Assembly (NCBI GenBank): GCA_021796315.1
Contig: JAJYOH010000007.1
Span: forward strand, 1-35,076
Direction of reading: 5' to 3'
From: Chloroflexota bacterium
Lineage (GTDB): Bacteria > Chloroflexota > Anaerolineae > Anaerolineales > Villigracilaceae
DNA length: 35,076 bases
Shown: in pieces, positions 8,970 to 17,935 of the stretch
Layout: each line of letters starts with the position of its first letter
Position numbering within the stretch: position 1 is the first letter of the stretch
The notes under the pieces: model-generated
Told to the model about the DNA's origin: nothing
Database searches by the model: none
The model's input: the letters and a program-made list of their open reading frames with translations, nothing else
Translations under genes and position numbers: made by a program

Positions 8970-10897
8970 TTGCAAACTTCAGACAAAAACCAATACAGCG
9001 ATGGGGCTTTCCGGGAAAGACCGAAATCTTTGACGCCATAAGCGTCATCATCGCTTTAATAATCTTCTCTCTGATTTTGGCAAATGCTTCTTCAAAAGTG
9101 TTCGACTTATTAACTTTTAAAGCGCGTACCGGCTTTACAGAATTCATCCCCATTTTTGTCCTGTCACTGTACATATCATTTCGTTTGCCGGGTCCACTTG
9201 GCAGATTTTTTGCAGTCACTCTAATTTTTGCATTTTTTGGTTTGGCCCTGGCAGAGCTATGGAAAATGGGTCAATCACAATCGACTGTTTTCAACGGCAT
9301 CATCCCATTATTCGACGCGTCAAGTTATTACACTGACGCGCTCCGCCTGACGATCGGACAAAATTTTTCATCTTTTTCAGCGCGTCGTCCGCTCTTTCCC
9401 GGACTTTTTACGGTTCTGCTTTCGATCACCGATCGAAACCTGATGGCTTCACTTGCGCTCTTGACCGCGATCACAGCGGGTGCATGTTACCTGGCGGTTT
9501 TAGAAATCAAAAGAACGCATGGAGCCGAGGCGGCCGTCTTCGTCCTTCTAATTCTATTTTTGTTTTACAGATTCCACATTGGCCTTGTCATGTCAGAGAG
9601 TCTGGGAGTCGCATTGGGCGCTTTGGGTTTTGCCCTTGTTTGGCGCGGTTTTCATAAATTGAATCTGCTTACAACCTGGCTGGGGATTTTTGTCTTTACA
9701 TTAGCATTAATCGCACGGGCAGGCACGTTCTTTGTGTTACCATTTTTAGTTTTATATGGAGCATGGGTATTCCGCAGACCGGGCAACTGGTTATCATGGC
9801 AATTTCTGGCTGGCGGGATGGCTGCGATTGTCGCAGGCTTTTTGTTAAATTGGCTGGTATTTCGTTTATTAGCTATTCCATCCGGAACCATGTTCGCAAA
9901 TTTTTCCTATTCATTATATGGCCTGGCATCTGGCGGAAAACATTGGTCTTATATCTTCGAGACGCATCCTGAGCTTCTGAAATTGCAGGAGCCTTATCAA
10001 TCTGGAATGATTTACAAACTTGCTTTTGAACAAATACGAAATAATCCCGGGTTATTATTTCAAGGTATGCTTTATAACTGGTCGAACTTTTTATCTGTCG
10101 AGGGCTATGGCGCATTCTCATTCGCAGGTGGATCAAACACAACAGCCAACTTTATAGTCCAGTGTGGATTATATGTTTTATCTGCACTAGGGATTTATCG
10201 CTGGCTCAAAAATAAATCATCTGACAATGTGCTATCGGGGCTTGTAATCGTATCGGTTTTTGGCATCCTGATTTCCGTACCCTTTTTGCCTCCTACTGAC
10301 GCATCGCGAGTGCGACCATACGCATCCAGCATAATAATATTTGCTCTACTTCCCACAATGGGGTTGATGTTTTTTTTAGATATGATAGGCGCCAAAATAG
10401 TTTCAAAACCAAATCCCAACGCTTTAAGTAGCGAAATAACAGCCTGGTATAGTCTTACACTGATCGCAATCATTGCAATTGGGCCATATACTGCGAAACG
10501 TGCAGGAAGTTTGCCTGAACTTCCCCCATCAACTTGTGGAGCCAGAGAAACATCAATTATTTCCCGGCTTGATGCTGGCACATACTTCAATGTTGTTCCG
10601 GATAATTCTTCCATACAAGATGGAATGCCATATTTCCATTTAACCACATATAAACACAATTCCCATGATTTAGCAAATCAATATCTGATCGACTGGGCTG
10701 TCAAAGCTACCCCACCCGTGTCCATCTTTTACGCATTCGACTACCGAACGTTTAATAACGAAATAATCCAAAGTCCCAGTCAATTTGTTCCGAAGCCCGG
10801 TACCCTGCTAGAGATCTGCGGATACCCTGAGAAGTCCCCATTGCTCACAGACTACAATATTTTTTACGCACAATCCATCCATGAATTTTCGCACTAG
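8966..10897 (+). CDS. Polytopic GT-C-like membrane protein
   Basis: 643 residues with about a dozen hydrophobic segments. A long first extracytoplasmic loop contains PLFDASSYYTDALRL (D117), followed by SARRPLFPGL and a membrane segment. This order (an acidic residue in loop 1, then an RP-x-P motif leading into a helix) is the pattern of GT39/PMT-like mannosyltransferases. The last 130 or so residues form a soluble domain with no motif I recognise. I cannot assign a sugar or acceptor. The gene is AT-richer than its flanks and on the opposite strand to the rest of the glycosylation cluster, consistent with separate acquisition. It overlaps or nearly abuts the following GT87-like gene, so the two are probably one transcript. 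Confidence 0.65.
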   Translation: MIANFRQKPIQRWGFPGKTEIFDAISVIIALIIFSLILANASSKVFDLLTFKARTGFTEFIPIFVLSLYISFRLPGPLGRFFAVTLIFAFFGLALAELWKMGQSQSTVFNGIIPLFDASSYYTDALRLTIGQNFSSFSARRPLFPGLFTVLLSITDRNLMASLALLTAITAGACYLAVLEIKRTHGAEAAVFVLLILFLFYRFHIGLVMSESLGVALGALGFALVWRGFHKLNLLTTWLGIFVFTLALIARAGTFFVLPFLVLYGAWVFRRPGNWLSWQFLAGGMAAIVAGFLLNWLVFRLLAIPSGTMFANFSYSLYGLASGGKHWSYIFETHPELLKLQEPYQSGMIYKLAFEQIRNNPGLLFQGMLYNWSNFLSVEGYGAFSFAGGSNTTANFIVQCGLYVLSALGIYRWLKNKSSDNVLSGLVIVSVFGILISVPFLPPTDASRVRPYASSIIIFALLPTMGLMFFLDMIGAKIVSKPNPNALSSEITAWYSLTLIAIIAIGPYTAKRAGSLPELPPSTCGARETSIISRLDAGTYFNVVPDNSSIQDGMPYFHLTTYKHNSHDLANQYLIDWAVKATPPVSIFYAFDYRTFNNEIIQSPSQFVPKPGTLLEICGYPEKSPLLTDYNIFYAQSIHEFSH

Positions 10898-12200
10898 AGA
10901 ATTGCAGGCAAAAATGATCTATTCTTTTTTTTATCGCATGAAGAAACATCTTTTCAATTTATCGCCCATGACCTGGATACTGCTGGGCTTTTTCATTACA
11001 TTCATATGGTTCTTCATCGGGCCAATTCTGTTTAATCCATCTATGGAAATGAAATTTAACGAGTACATACCGACAATGTCGCCGATTGGACATGACTTCT
11101 TCGACATGGGAAACGCCACCTCGGCATGGATTCACACAGGCAATTTGCCTGCAATTTTATATCCATCACTTACTCTTATTTTTTTCGTACCATTTCTGTT
11201 GTTCAGCTATACCGTGGGTTACAAAATCATTGTTGCAATTATCATTGCTTGTTATCTCCTAATCACATTTGCCATACCGCGATGGATCAATAAATCAAAA
11301 GACTTGTCCGCCTTCGCAATGTTGATTTTTATCACTGGTATCGTTTCTTATGGTTTTCAGTTCGAGTTAGAACGGGGGCAATGGAACATAATCACCTTCG
11401 CATTTACAGTGACAGCAATATATCTATTTCACAACCAGCCAAAATATCGGTGGCTTTCGTATTTATTGTTTACAATATCTATACAATTAAAACTCTATCC
11501 GGCAATATTTATTTTTTGTTTTATTGAAGACTGGTCGGACTGGAGAGAAAACATCAAGCGAATCTTGGGATTAGGCATTGTCAACATTTTAACTATGCTC
11601 GTCTTCGGCTTGGGGCCAGTACTCACTACGATCACGTCGCTGTCTGAAATAAGGTCGTCTCATACCGGAAGCAGTATCAATCTCTCGATCACATCCTTTA
11701 CATTATATATTTTGTCTTCAGGCATACTACCTCGCAAGCGCATCTTCCTATGGCTGATGGACAACAACTGGTTTCCTCAGTTGCTTCTCTACATTTTTTT
11801 TGGCTTTTGTTTCCTGGTGATCCTTTGGCAGGCATACAAAAAAAACTCAAAGGGCATAAACCCTCATGTCTTTCTAGCCTGTACTATCGGGGCCTGTGTT
11901 GTTCCTTCAATCAGCTTTGACTACAAATTATCTCTATTGCCTGCTTCCATTTTGATATCCACTCCTGCTATTTTCTTTTCCAACAATAAAAATGGATCCT
12001 TAATTAAATTATTGGCATTTATTTTTTCAATTGCTTATTCATCAACACTATACTCATACGCAAACAAACCGCCTATATTACAAAACAATTTTCCCGCCTT
12101 ATTGATCATGGTAACTATTTATGCTATTTTCTCCTTTATGGACTCACACACGGAAAAAGAACTTATACCAGATGCCACAGAAGCCGAATCCGGAGTTTGA
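10881..12200 (+). CDS. GT87/DUF2029-like membrane glycosyltransferase
   Basis: Up to 439 residues, about ten membrane segments. The central part has the GT87 signature: RGQWNIITF followed by two helices and then IQLKLYPAIF, corresponding to the family's G-Q-x-N and K-x-x-P positions. GT87 members are polyprenyl-phosphate-mannose-dependent alpha-mannosyltransferases in actinobacteria; the same chemistry here is inferred. The start is uncertain: ATG 10881 overlaps the upstream gene by 17 bases without a Shine-Dalgarno, ATG 10914 is preceded by a weak GCAGG, and ATG 10938 is also possible. Strongly AT-rich (one sampled 60-base line holds 12 G or C). The gene ends about 60 bases before a bidirectional palindrome facing the convergent epimerase gene. 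Confidence 0.7.
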   Translation: MNFRTRELQAKMIYSFFYRMKKHLFNLSPMTWILLGFFITFIWFFIGPILFNPSMEMKFNEYIPTMSPIGHDFFDMGNATSAWIHTGNLPAILYPSLTLIFFVPFLLFSYTVGYKIIVAIIIACYLLITFAIPRWINKSKDLSAFAMLIFITGIVSYGFQFELERGQWNIITFAFTVTAIYLFHNQPKYRWLSYLLFTISIQLKLYPAIFIFCFIEDWSDWRENIKRILGLGIVNILTMLVFGLGPVLTTITSLSEIRSSHTGSSINLSITSFTLYILSSGILPRKRIFLWLMDNNWFPQLLLYIFFGFCFLVILWQAYKKNSKGINPHVFLACTIGACVVPSISFDYKLSLLPASILISTPAIFFSNNKNGSLIKLLAFIFSIAYSSTLYSYANKPPILQNNFPALLIMVTIYAIFSFMDSHTEKELIPDATEAESGV

Positions 12201-12262
12201 TAAGTCACGCAGACAAAACGGCTATTACCGAACAGCACAAATTATTGTCCCCCACCATAAGA

Positions 12263-12300
12263 TAAACAATAACCGCTGGAATTCCAGCGGTTATTGTTTA
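12263..12300. terminator. 38-bp perfect palindrome, likely bidirectional terminator
   Basis: Uninterrupted perfect palindrome centred on GGAATTCC, with outer ends TAAACAATAA and its complement. It lies between two convergent genes and includes the stop codon of the minus-strand epimerase gene. The A-rich and T-rich ends give a short U-run in both directions, fitting an intrinsic terminator for both transcripts. Confidence 0.7.
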
Positions 12301-13323
12301 GAACAGATTCTTATTGACCTGCACCCAATCGAATAACATCTTGATTCCCTGCTCAACATCGATCTTCGGACTCCAACCCAATTCTTTTTTCGCCTTCGAA
12401 ATATCTGCGTAAAACACCCGCTGGTCACCGGGACGCCAGCCGCCATGCCCAATTTCAATTTCATGACCAACAAGTTTTTCGAGCATCGGTCCAAACTCGG
12501 CCCACACTGAAAGAACATTCTGTGGTCCCCCGCCCACATTGAAAACCTGTCCAGCCGCCACAGAAATATTTTCGATTGCCGCATCATAGGCATTCAGCAA
12601 ATCATCCACATTCAAAACATCGCGCACCTGTTTGCCATCGCCATAGATCGTGATCGGGCGCCCGGTCACCGCCGCGATGACAAACCACGCCACCCAGCCC
12701 TGGTCTTCGATCCCAAACTGGCGCGGACCATAAATACAGCTTTGACGAAAAACGACAGATCTCAAATCATAGATGCGCGCATAATCACGCACGTACTGAT
12801 CGCCCGTACCTTTTGAGCAACCATATGGCGAGTGGAAATCCAAAGGCTGGGTTTCGGGACAGCCATTTTTCAAATCGGCATAACGCCAGCGGGTCGGGTC
12901 TTCCGCCAGCGCCACATCGTCCATGCCGCCGTAAACTTTATTGGTCGAAGCAAAAAGAAAAATCGGGTCCCGCCCCGAAGCGCACGCCGCTTCTAAAACA
13001 TTGAAAGTGCCCAGCGCATTGGATTCAAAATCATCGCGCGGATTTGTGACGGATGTGGTCACCGCGACCTGCCCGGCCAGATGCACGATCACATCGGACC
13101 CGCGAGCGGCTTCCGTTATTTTAGCCGCATCGCGCACATCCCCAGCGATCACGTTAAAGGATTTCTCGCCATGAGTTTGCTTCAACCATTCCAGGTTCCT
13201 CGGCGCGCCGGCGCGTGAAAAATTATCGTAGATCGTGACCTTTTCACCGCGCAACAGCAGGCGATGAACATAATTCGAGCCAATGAACCCGGCCCCACCT
13301 GTAACAAGATAATTGCGAGACAT
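12298..13323 (-). CDS. NAD-dependent epimerase, CDP-paratose 2-epimerase (TyvE/RfbE)-like
   Basis: 341 residues, extended short-chain dehydrogenase fold. The N-terminal NAD-binding loop is VTGGAGFIGS (7-16). The catalytic triad region has FASTNKVYG (S126, T127) and SPYGCSKG (Y167, K171). The stretches STNKVYG, LDFHSPYGCSKG, DQGWVAWF, GKQVRDVL and DQRVF are characteristic of CDP-paratose 2-epimerase, which makes CDP-tyvelose for O-antigen-type glycans, rather than of generic UDP-glucose epimerases. No genes for making CDP-paratose (rfbF, rfbG, rfbS types) lie in the window, so the real substrate may be another NDP-sugar. It fits the flanking glycosylation genes. The ATG at 13323 lies about 20 bases downstream of the rhomboid gene on the same strand, so the two may be co-transcribed. 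Confidence 0.75.
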   Translation of the reverse strand: MSRNYLVTGGAGFIGSNYVHRLLLRGEKVTIYDNFSRAGAPRNLEWLKQTHGEKSFNVIAGDVRDAAKITEAARGSDVIVHLAGQVAVTTSVTNPRDDFESNALGTFNVLEAACASGRDPIFLFASTNKVYGGMDDVALAEDPTRWRYADLKNGCPETQPLDFHSPYGCSKGTGDQYVRDYARIYDLRSVVFRQSCIYGPRQFGIEDQGWVAWFVIAAVTGRPITIYGDGKQVRDVLNVDDLLNAYDAAIENISVAAGQVFNVGGGPQNVLSVWAEFGPMLEKLVGHEIEIGHGGWRPGDQRVFYADISKAKKELGWSPKIDVEQGIKMLFDWVQVNKNLF

Positions 13324-13344
13324 AGCTTCTCCAATCCTTATTAA

Positions 13345-14007
13345 TTATGAATAATACGTGCGCCGTCGTCCAAACCAATTGACAGATACAAAGCCAAACA
13401 CAAAACCGCCGATGTGCGCCCACCACGCAATACCGCTTCCGCTTGCGCCTTGCAATGAAAGCCAGCCGGAGAATAATTGGGAGATGAACCAGAACAAAAG
13501 AAAAATCGTGACCGGGATCTCAATGATTGTAAAAATAAAGAGGATCGGAACAAGGCTGGCAATACGGGCGCGCGGAAAAGAGATCAAATACGCGCCCAAT
13601 ACACCGGCTATCGCACCGCTTGCGCCTATCATCGGGACATTACTGGTCTGCAAAATATAGACCTGCATCAACGCGGCGGCGACTCCGCTCAATAAATAAA
13701 AAAACAGGTAACGTGCCGGACCCAGGCGATCTTCGATATTGTCGCCAAAAATGAACAGGAACCACATATTGCTCAAAACATGGAACCAGCCTCCGTGCAG
13801 AAACATGCCCGTAAAGATCGTCACCCAGGCAACTTGAGGGTTTGCGATCAGGCGGTTCGGAGTCAGCGCCCAAGCACGGATAAAACGTTCCAGCCCTGTG
13901 CCGCCAAGTTGAGCTTCATAGATGAAGACTAAAATATTCAGGGCAATCAAAACCAGGTTAACCACCGGGAAATGCCGGGAACGGACTGTGTCGTAGAGCG
14001 GGATCAC
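13345..14007 (-). CDS. Rhomboid family intramembrane serine protease
   Basis: 220 residues, six membrane segments with almost no extra domains. The active site is complete: HGGWFHVLSNMWF in the second helix region, the nucleophile in IGASGAIAG (S130), and the general base in WWAHIGGF (H198). Rhomboids cleave within or next to transmembrane helices of substrate proteins. No substrate can be named from context. It sits between the epimerase and a flippase-like gene, on the same strand as both. A second rhomboid lies at 34122, with an N-terminal extension and only distant similarity, so the two are not a local duplication. Confidence 0.9.
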   Translation of the reverse strand: MIPLYDTVRSRHFPVVNLVLIALNILVFIYEAQLGGTGLERFIRAWALTPNRLIANPQVAWVTIFTGMFLHGGWFHVLSNMWFLFIFGDNIEDRLGPARYLFFYLLSGVAAALMQVYILQTSNVPMIGASGAIAGVLGAYLISFPRARIASLVPILFIFTIIEIPVTIFLLFWFISQLFSGWLSLQGASGSGIAWWAHIGGFVFGFVSVNWFGRRRTYYS

Positions 14008-14067
14008 GGCACCTCCATTTGAAAATCACTGATAAAAATTTGTGCAGGAGGAACAACCAAAAAGATT

Positions 14068-15078
14068 CTATCCCTTATCGCCGTCGGCAGTTTTTTCCCT
14101 GGAACGAAGATTCATCAATTGCTGATAAATCCCCGAAAGGGATTGCCCTTCATGGACCAGAGCATATCCACCCAAAATAATGGCGGTCAGATAATTAAGG
14201 AGATGCGATGTCAAAGCTACGGCCAATGAAGTATTTTGATCGCCTGACACCAAAGTCAGGGCGCCACCCAGGGCGCCCTCAAGTGTCCCGACCGCGCCCG
14301 GCAGGGAAGGCACTGCATTCCCAAATGCGCCCGCGCCAAGCCCGAACATCGCCCATATCCATTGTGGGTGCGGAAAATACGCGTTCAGGAATAAATAAAA
14401 GGTAAACAGGGACATGCCCCAATTTAACAACATCCAAAACATGAATCGTGCGAAAAGCCAGGGATCGGTCAATGCGCCGAGACCGACCAAAAATGATTCG
14501 AGCAGACTGCCGCCGAAGCGTTGAATCTTCGGCCAGCGCGCGCTGAGTTTATGGAAGGTATCCAACGCCCATTGATCATTGCGCGCCAGGATGTAAAGAA
14601 AGATCAGCCCGGCCAAAACAACCACGCCGAGGATAATCGCAATCCGGTCCGCACCTTTTACTCCCGCCACAAATGGTAATGCACTGAGAAAAAGCGCAGC
14701 CGTGATCGCCAGATCCACCGCACGTTCGATCACGATAGTTGGGAGGATCTCAACAAAAGTCATATCCGTTTTTCGGCTGAGAAAGTAAGCGCGTCCCAAC
14801 TCACCGAGGCGAAACGGCAGAATGGCATTGAGCAGATAACCAATGTTCAAACTATGGAACACATCCCAATACGGCGCACGTTCACGCAACAATGTCCGCC
14901 AAACAATGGCGCGCACATACAACCATGCGAATCCAATGGCAAACGCGATCAGGATGATGAAATAATTCGCCGAGCGAATGGCGGCGATCATCTTCGGGAT
15001 ATCGACAAAATATAAAATGGCGGCAATCAACAAAATACTGATGAGCGCGCCGGGGAGCCAACGTTTTGCGTCTTTCAT
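14068..15078 (-). CDS. LPG-synthase-TM / flippase-like membrane protein (UPF0104)
   Basis: 336 residues with about eight membrane segments. It shows the features of the lysylphosphatidylglycerol synthase TM (UPF0104, AglD/YbhN-like) family: an early RLGELGRAYFLSRK motif at the end of a helix and a late SLPGAVGTLEGALGGAL motif, both usual in this family. Members without an attached synthase domain are thought to act in lipid or lipid-linked-sugar transport; the exact substrate is unknown. The C-terminal 25 residues are charged and cytosolic-looking. It fits with the membrane glycosyltransferases in the left part of the window. The gene is separated from lepA by a palindromic repeat. Confidence 0.75.
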   Translation of the reverse strand: MKDAKRWLPGALISILLIAAILYFVDIPKMIAAIRSANYFIILIAFAIGFAWLYVRAIVWRTLLRERAPYWDVFHSLNIGYLLNAILPFRLGELGRAYFLSRKTDMTFVEILPTIVIERAVDLAITAALFLSALPFVAGVKGADRIAIILGVVVLAGLIFLYILARNDQWALDTFHKLSARWPKIQRFGGSLLESFLVGLGALTDPWLFARFMFWMLLNWGMSLFTFYLFLNAYFPHPQWIWAMFGLGAGAFGNAVPSLPGAVGTLEGALGGALTLVSGDQNTSLAVALTSHLLNYLTAIILGGYALVHEGQSLSGIYQQLMNLRSREKTADGDKG

Positions 15079-15079
15079 G

Positions 15080-15181
15080 CTTTTTTACCACGAAGGACAC
15101 TAAGAGCACCAAGGTTGGACGAACTATGAGCGAATTGTCTTTCCTTGGATTTTCCTTTGTGTACTTCGTGTCCTTTGTGGT
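15080..15181. repeat. Palindromic repeat (ACCACGAAGGACAC family)
   Basis: Inverted arms 15087-15114 and 15154-15181 match at 23 of 28 positions (core ACCACRAAGGACAC). The left end, CTTTTTTACCACGAAGG (15080-15096), recurs exactly in reverse complement at 33426-33442. It occupies nearly the whole gap between the flippase-like gene and lepA. This type of sequence is a well-known dispersed bacterial repeat. Confidence 0.75.
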
Positions 15182-15187
15182 TAAGAA

Positions 15188-16984
15188 TCATTCCTCTTCC
15201 AGTTTCAAAACAGCCATGAACGCCTCCTGTGGAATTTCCACATTGCCAACCATCTTGAGACGTTTCTTGCCGCGTTTCTGTTTCTCGAGCAATTTTTTCT
15301 TGCGCGAAATATCGCCGCCGTAACATTTGGCGAGCACATCCTTGCGCGTGGCCTTGACATTTGCGCGGCTGATGATGCGTCCGCCCGCCGAGGCCTGGAT
15401 GGCGACATCGAATAGTTGGCGCGGAATCAATTCTTTGAGTTTGGTGATCAGCCGCTGACCTTTGTGGAACGCGTCTTTCTCATGGACAATGGCCGCCAGC
15501 GCATCGACCGGTTCACCGTTGACGAGAATTTCCAGCTTCTGCAAAACATCGGCGCGATATTCGAGCAGTTGATAATCGAGCGAGGCGTAACCCTTGGTAT
15601 GCGATTTCAACATGTCGAAGAAATCCACGATAATTTCTGAAAGTGGAATTTCAAAATCAAGTTGAACGCGATGCGGCGCGGGATATTCCTGTTTCTTATA
15701 AATGCCACGCCGCTTGGTGACCAATTCCATGATCGGGCCATAATATTCGGTCGGCGTGATGATCTCGATGTTCATCCACGGCTCGCGGATCTCGGCCACG
15801 CCTTCAGTTGGAAGTTCAGCGGGCGAATCAACGGTAATGGTTTCACCCGTCAGCTTGACAACTTCGTATTCAACGGATGGAGCGGTGAACAAAACGTCGA
15901 GGTCATATTCGCGCTCGATGCGTTCCTGAATAATTTCCATGTGGAACAAGCCGAGAAAACCGGCGCGAAATCCGAAACCCAAAGCTTGCGAAGTTTCAGG
16001 AGTAAACGTCAGCGAGGCGTCGTTAAGCTGAAGTTTATCGAGCGACTCGCGCAGTTCGGGATAATCGTCAGCTTCGACGGGATAAATTCCAGCGAAGACC
16101 ATCGGCTTGGGCGAACGGTAACCCGGCAACGGGTCCGAGGCGGGAGCCGAAGCGCTCGTGATCGTATCGCCCACGCGGCATTCGTGCACAGTCTTGAATC
16201 CGGTGGCGATATATCCGACTTCGCCCGATCCCAGCTTTTGAACAGGTTTCATGCCCGGCGCAAAAATCCCGATCTCGACCGGCTTCATGTCCACCCTGGT
16301 GACGAACATGCGCAGAACGTCGGTGGCTTTAAGCGAGCCTTCGATCACGCGCACGTAGGCGATGACGCCTTTGTAAGAGTCGTAATGCGAATCAAAAATG
16401 AGCGCACGCAGAGGCGACTCGTCCGCATCTTTGGGCGGCGGCACGCGCTGGACAATCGCTTCGAGGACTTGATCCACGTTCAAGCCTTCTTTTGCCGAAA
16501 TGCGGATCACGCTTCCGGCCTCGACCCCGATCAGGCTGGCGATATCTTCAGCCACTTCATCGGGACGGGCAGACGGCAGATCGATTTTGTTGATGACGGG
16601 AATAATGGTGAGATCAGCCTCGAGGGCTTGATACAAATTTGCCAGCGTCTGCGCTTCGATGCCCTGTGTGGCATCGACCACCAGCACCGCGCCCTCACAA
16701 GCTTTGAGCGCGCGGCTGACCTCGTAACCAAAGTCGACGTGGCCGGGCGTATCAATCAAATTGATCTCATACTTTAGATTATCTTTGGCGGTGTAATACA
16801 TGCGCACAGCGGAGGCCTTGATGGTCACGCCTTTTTCGCGTTCCAGGTCCATCGTGTCGAGTATCTGCGCGCTCATATCACGATCGGAGATCGTGCCGGT
16901 GATCTGAAGCAAACGGTCTGCAAGCGTGGATTTGCCATGGTCCACGTGTGCGATGATGCAGAAATTACGGATGTGGTCGGTCAT
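15188..16984 (-). CDS. lepA: Elongation factor 4 (LepA), ribosome back-translocase GTPase
   Basis: 598 residues from ATG 16984, the usual EF4 length. The GTPase domain has AHVDHGKST (P-loop), IDTPGHVDF (switch II) and NKIDLPSA. It is followed by EF-Tu domain II, EF-G-like domains III and V (a segment around [17 protein letters not shown] is highly typical), and the EF4-specific C-terminal domain ending in [16 protein letters not shown]4 acts on stalled or mistranslocated ribosomes. An upstream ATG at 17041 would add 19 residues not present in the family, so it is rejected. No Shine-Dalgarno is present; a TATACT box ends ten bases before the ATG, suggesting a near-leaderless transcript. Confidence 0.95.
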   Translation of the reverse strand: MTDHIRNFCIIAHVDHGKSTLADRLLQITGTISDRDMSAQILDTMDLEREKGVTIKASAVRMYYTAKDNLKYEINLIDTPGHVDFGYEVSRALKACEGAVLVVDATQGIEAQTLANLYQALEADLTIIPVINKIDLPSARPDEVAEDIASLIGVEAGSVIRISAKEGLNVDQVLEAIVQRVPPPKDADESPLRALIFDSHYDSYKGVIAYVRVIEGSLKATDVLRMFVTRVDMKPVEIGIFAPGMKPVQKLGSGEVGYIATGFKTVHECRVGDTITSASAPASDPLPGYRSPKPMVFAGIYPVEADDYPELRESLDKLQLNDASLTFTPETSQALGFGFRAGFLGLFHMEIIQERIEREYDLDVLFTAPSVEYEVVKLTGETITVDSPAELPTEGVAEIREPWMNIEIITPTEYYGPIMELVTKRRGIYKKQEYPAPHRVQLDFEIPLSEIIVDFFDMLKSHTKGYASLDYQLLEYRADVLQKLEILVNGEPVDALAAIVHEKDAFHKGQRLITKLKELIPRQLFDVAIQASAGGRIISRANVKATRKDVLAKCYGGDISRKKKLLEKQKRGKKRLKMVGNVEIPQEAFMAVLKLEEE

Positions 16985-17063
16985 TGCGGGAGGAAGTATA
17001 ACCGAGTTTTTTATGCCATTGTGCGAGTATTGATCGCGCATAAAGCGGCAAGACCAAGCAAGA

Positions 17064-17090
17064 CAATCTCCTCATTAAGCGAGGAAATTG
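17064..17090 (-). terminator. Hairpin downstream of the four-gene cassette
   Basis: Arms 17064-17073 and 17081-17090 pair at nine of ten positions around a 7-base loop, 29 bases after the PIN gene stop. No long U-run follows, so it could be a weak or factor-assisted terminator or a boundary relic. Confidence 0.4.
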
Positions 17091-17118
17091 CCCAACACTT
17101 TGCACTATACCCCAGCAT

Positions 17119-17565
17119 CTATTCAATAATTGTCGGAATTACTTTATACTTTTTGACATACCTGACTAACTTACTATCTGATGTAATTAATGGCCATTGT
17201 AAAGCCATCGCACTAGCAAGGATTATCTTATCGTGATTTTCCAAATTCACAATCGGGTCATTCAAGGAAATAAACATCTGAAGAACTTCTTCATCAATCG
17301 GTTTGATTTCGATATTAGGACATTGAGAAATTACCTCAAGGACCTCAGATATAAACATGGCTCTAAATTCATCATCTATAACCCACTTATCGAAAATTTC
17401 AATAAATACTATACTAGGAATACTCAACAAAACATCTTTATCTGATCGGAACGCATGTTGCATGAACTTTATTGCATCTTGGGAAATTTGGGGTTGCCGA
17501 TGGAATACTATATCAAAATATGAAATCAAGGCCGTAGTATCAATAACTGCAAATTGCCTACCCAT
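17119..17565 (-). CDS. PIN-domain nuclease (VapC-like), last gene of the cassette
   Basis: 148 residues from the ATG at 17565; a TTG 33 bases upstream is the only alternative. PIN fold with all four acidic positions: VIDTTALI (D9), FIEIFDK (E56), NHDKIILASA (D112) and ITSDSKL (D130). These coordinate metal in single-stranded RNA nucleases such as VapC toxins. The ATG overlaps the stop of the 121-residue gene by eight bases, which indicates translational coupling. In toxin-antitoxin pairs the gene just upstream is normally the antitoxin, but the upstream protein has no recognised DNA-binding antitoxin motif. Here the PIN protein is linked to an ATPase, so it may be the effector of a larger system; that is inference. 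Confidence 0.75.
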   Translation of the reverse strand: MGRQFAVIDTTALISYFDIVFHRQPQISQDAIKFMQHAFRSDKDVLLSIPSIVFIEIFDKWVIDDEFRAMFISEVLEVISQCPNIEIKPIDEEVLQMFISLNDPIVNLENHDKIILASAMALQWPLITSDSKLVRYVKKYKVIPTIIE

Positions 17566-17923
17566 AAATATGCTGTCCCAATCTTGTCTGAACTTCAATT
17601 AATCCTTCTTCTAGTGTTACATTTCTATCTCGAACACTTCGAAACAAGTATTTGATAAATTTTGCATCAAATTGTTGAATCGACAACCACATTTCCAAGG
17701 ATCGTTGAAATGTCTGGCGTAAAACTAACTGACAGTCTCCACCAACTTTAGCTTTGCGTTCAAGTGTCTGAGACAGAAAATAGGAAAAACATATCAATTC
17801 ATTTTCCCAAGATTCACATTGTTCTAGCAATTGCACTAGTTCATCAGACTCATCGTCTTCGATTAAACTCCAATTGTTATCAACAAGCAAATCCAATTCC
17901 CTTTTAGTCAGGCAACGTTGCAT
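17558..17923 (-). CDS. Small helical protein of unknown function
   Basis: 121 residues, no family recognised. It is acidic at the N-terminus (DDESDELVQLLEQ), apparently all helical with several leucine-rich stretches, and has no signal peptide or membrane segment. ATG 17923 follows a good Shine-Dalgarno (AGGGG, six bases before it) and starts 12 bases after the ATPase stop. Its own TAG overlaps the PIN gene start. By position it could be an inhibitor or adaptor of the PIN nuclease, or a link between the ATPase and the nuclease. AT-rich like the rest of the cassette. Confidence 0.7.
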   Translation of the reverse strand: MQRCLTKRELDLLVDNNWSLIEDDESDELVQLLEQCESWENELICFSYFLSQTLERKAKVGGDCQLVLRQTFQRSLEMWLSIQQFDAKFIKYLFRSVRDRNVTLEEGLIEVQTRLGQHIYG

Positions 17924-17935
17924 TTTGTCCCCTAA

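Noticed and set aside
15662..16777. 371-residue plus-strand frame
   Set aside because: Exact antisense shadow of lepA, whose codon pattern leaves the opposite frame open.
16985..17041. Longer LepA starting at 17041
   Set aside because: Adds 19 residues not found in EF4 proteins; MTDHIRNF matches the family's usual N-terminus.
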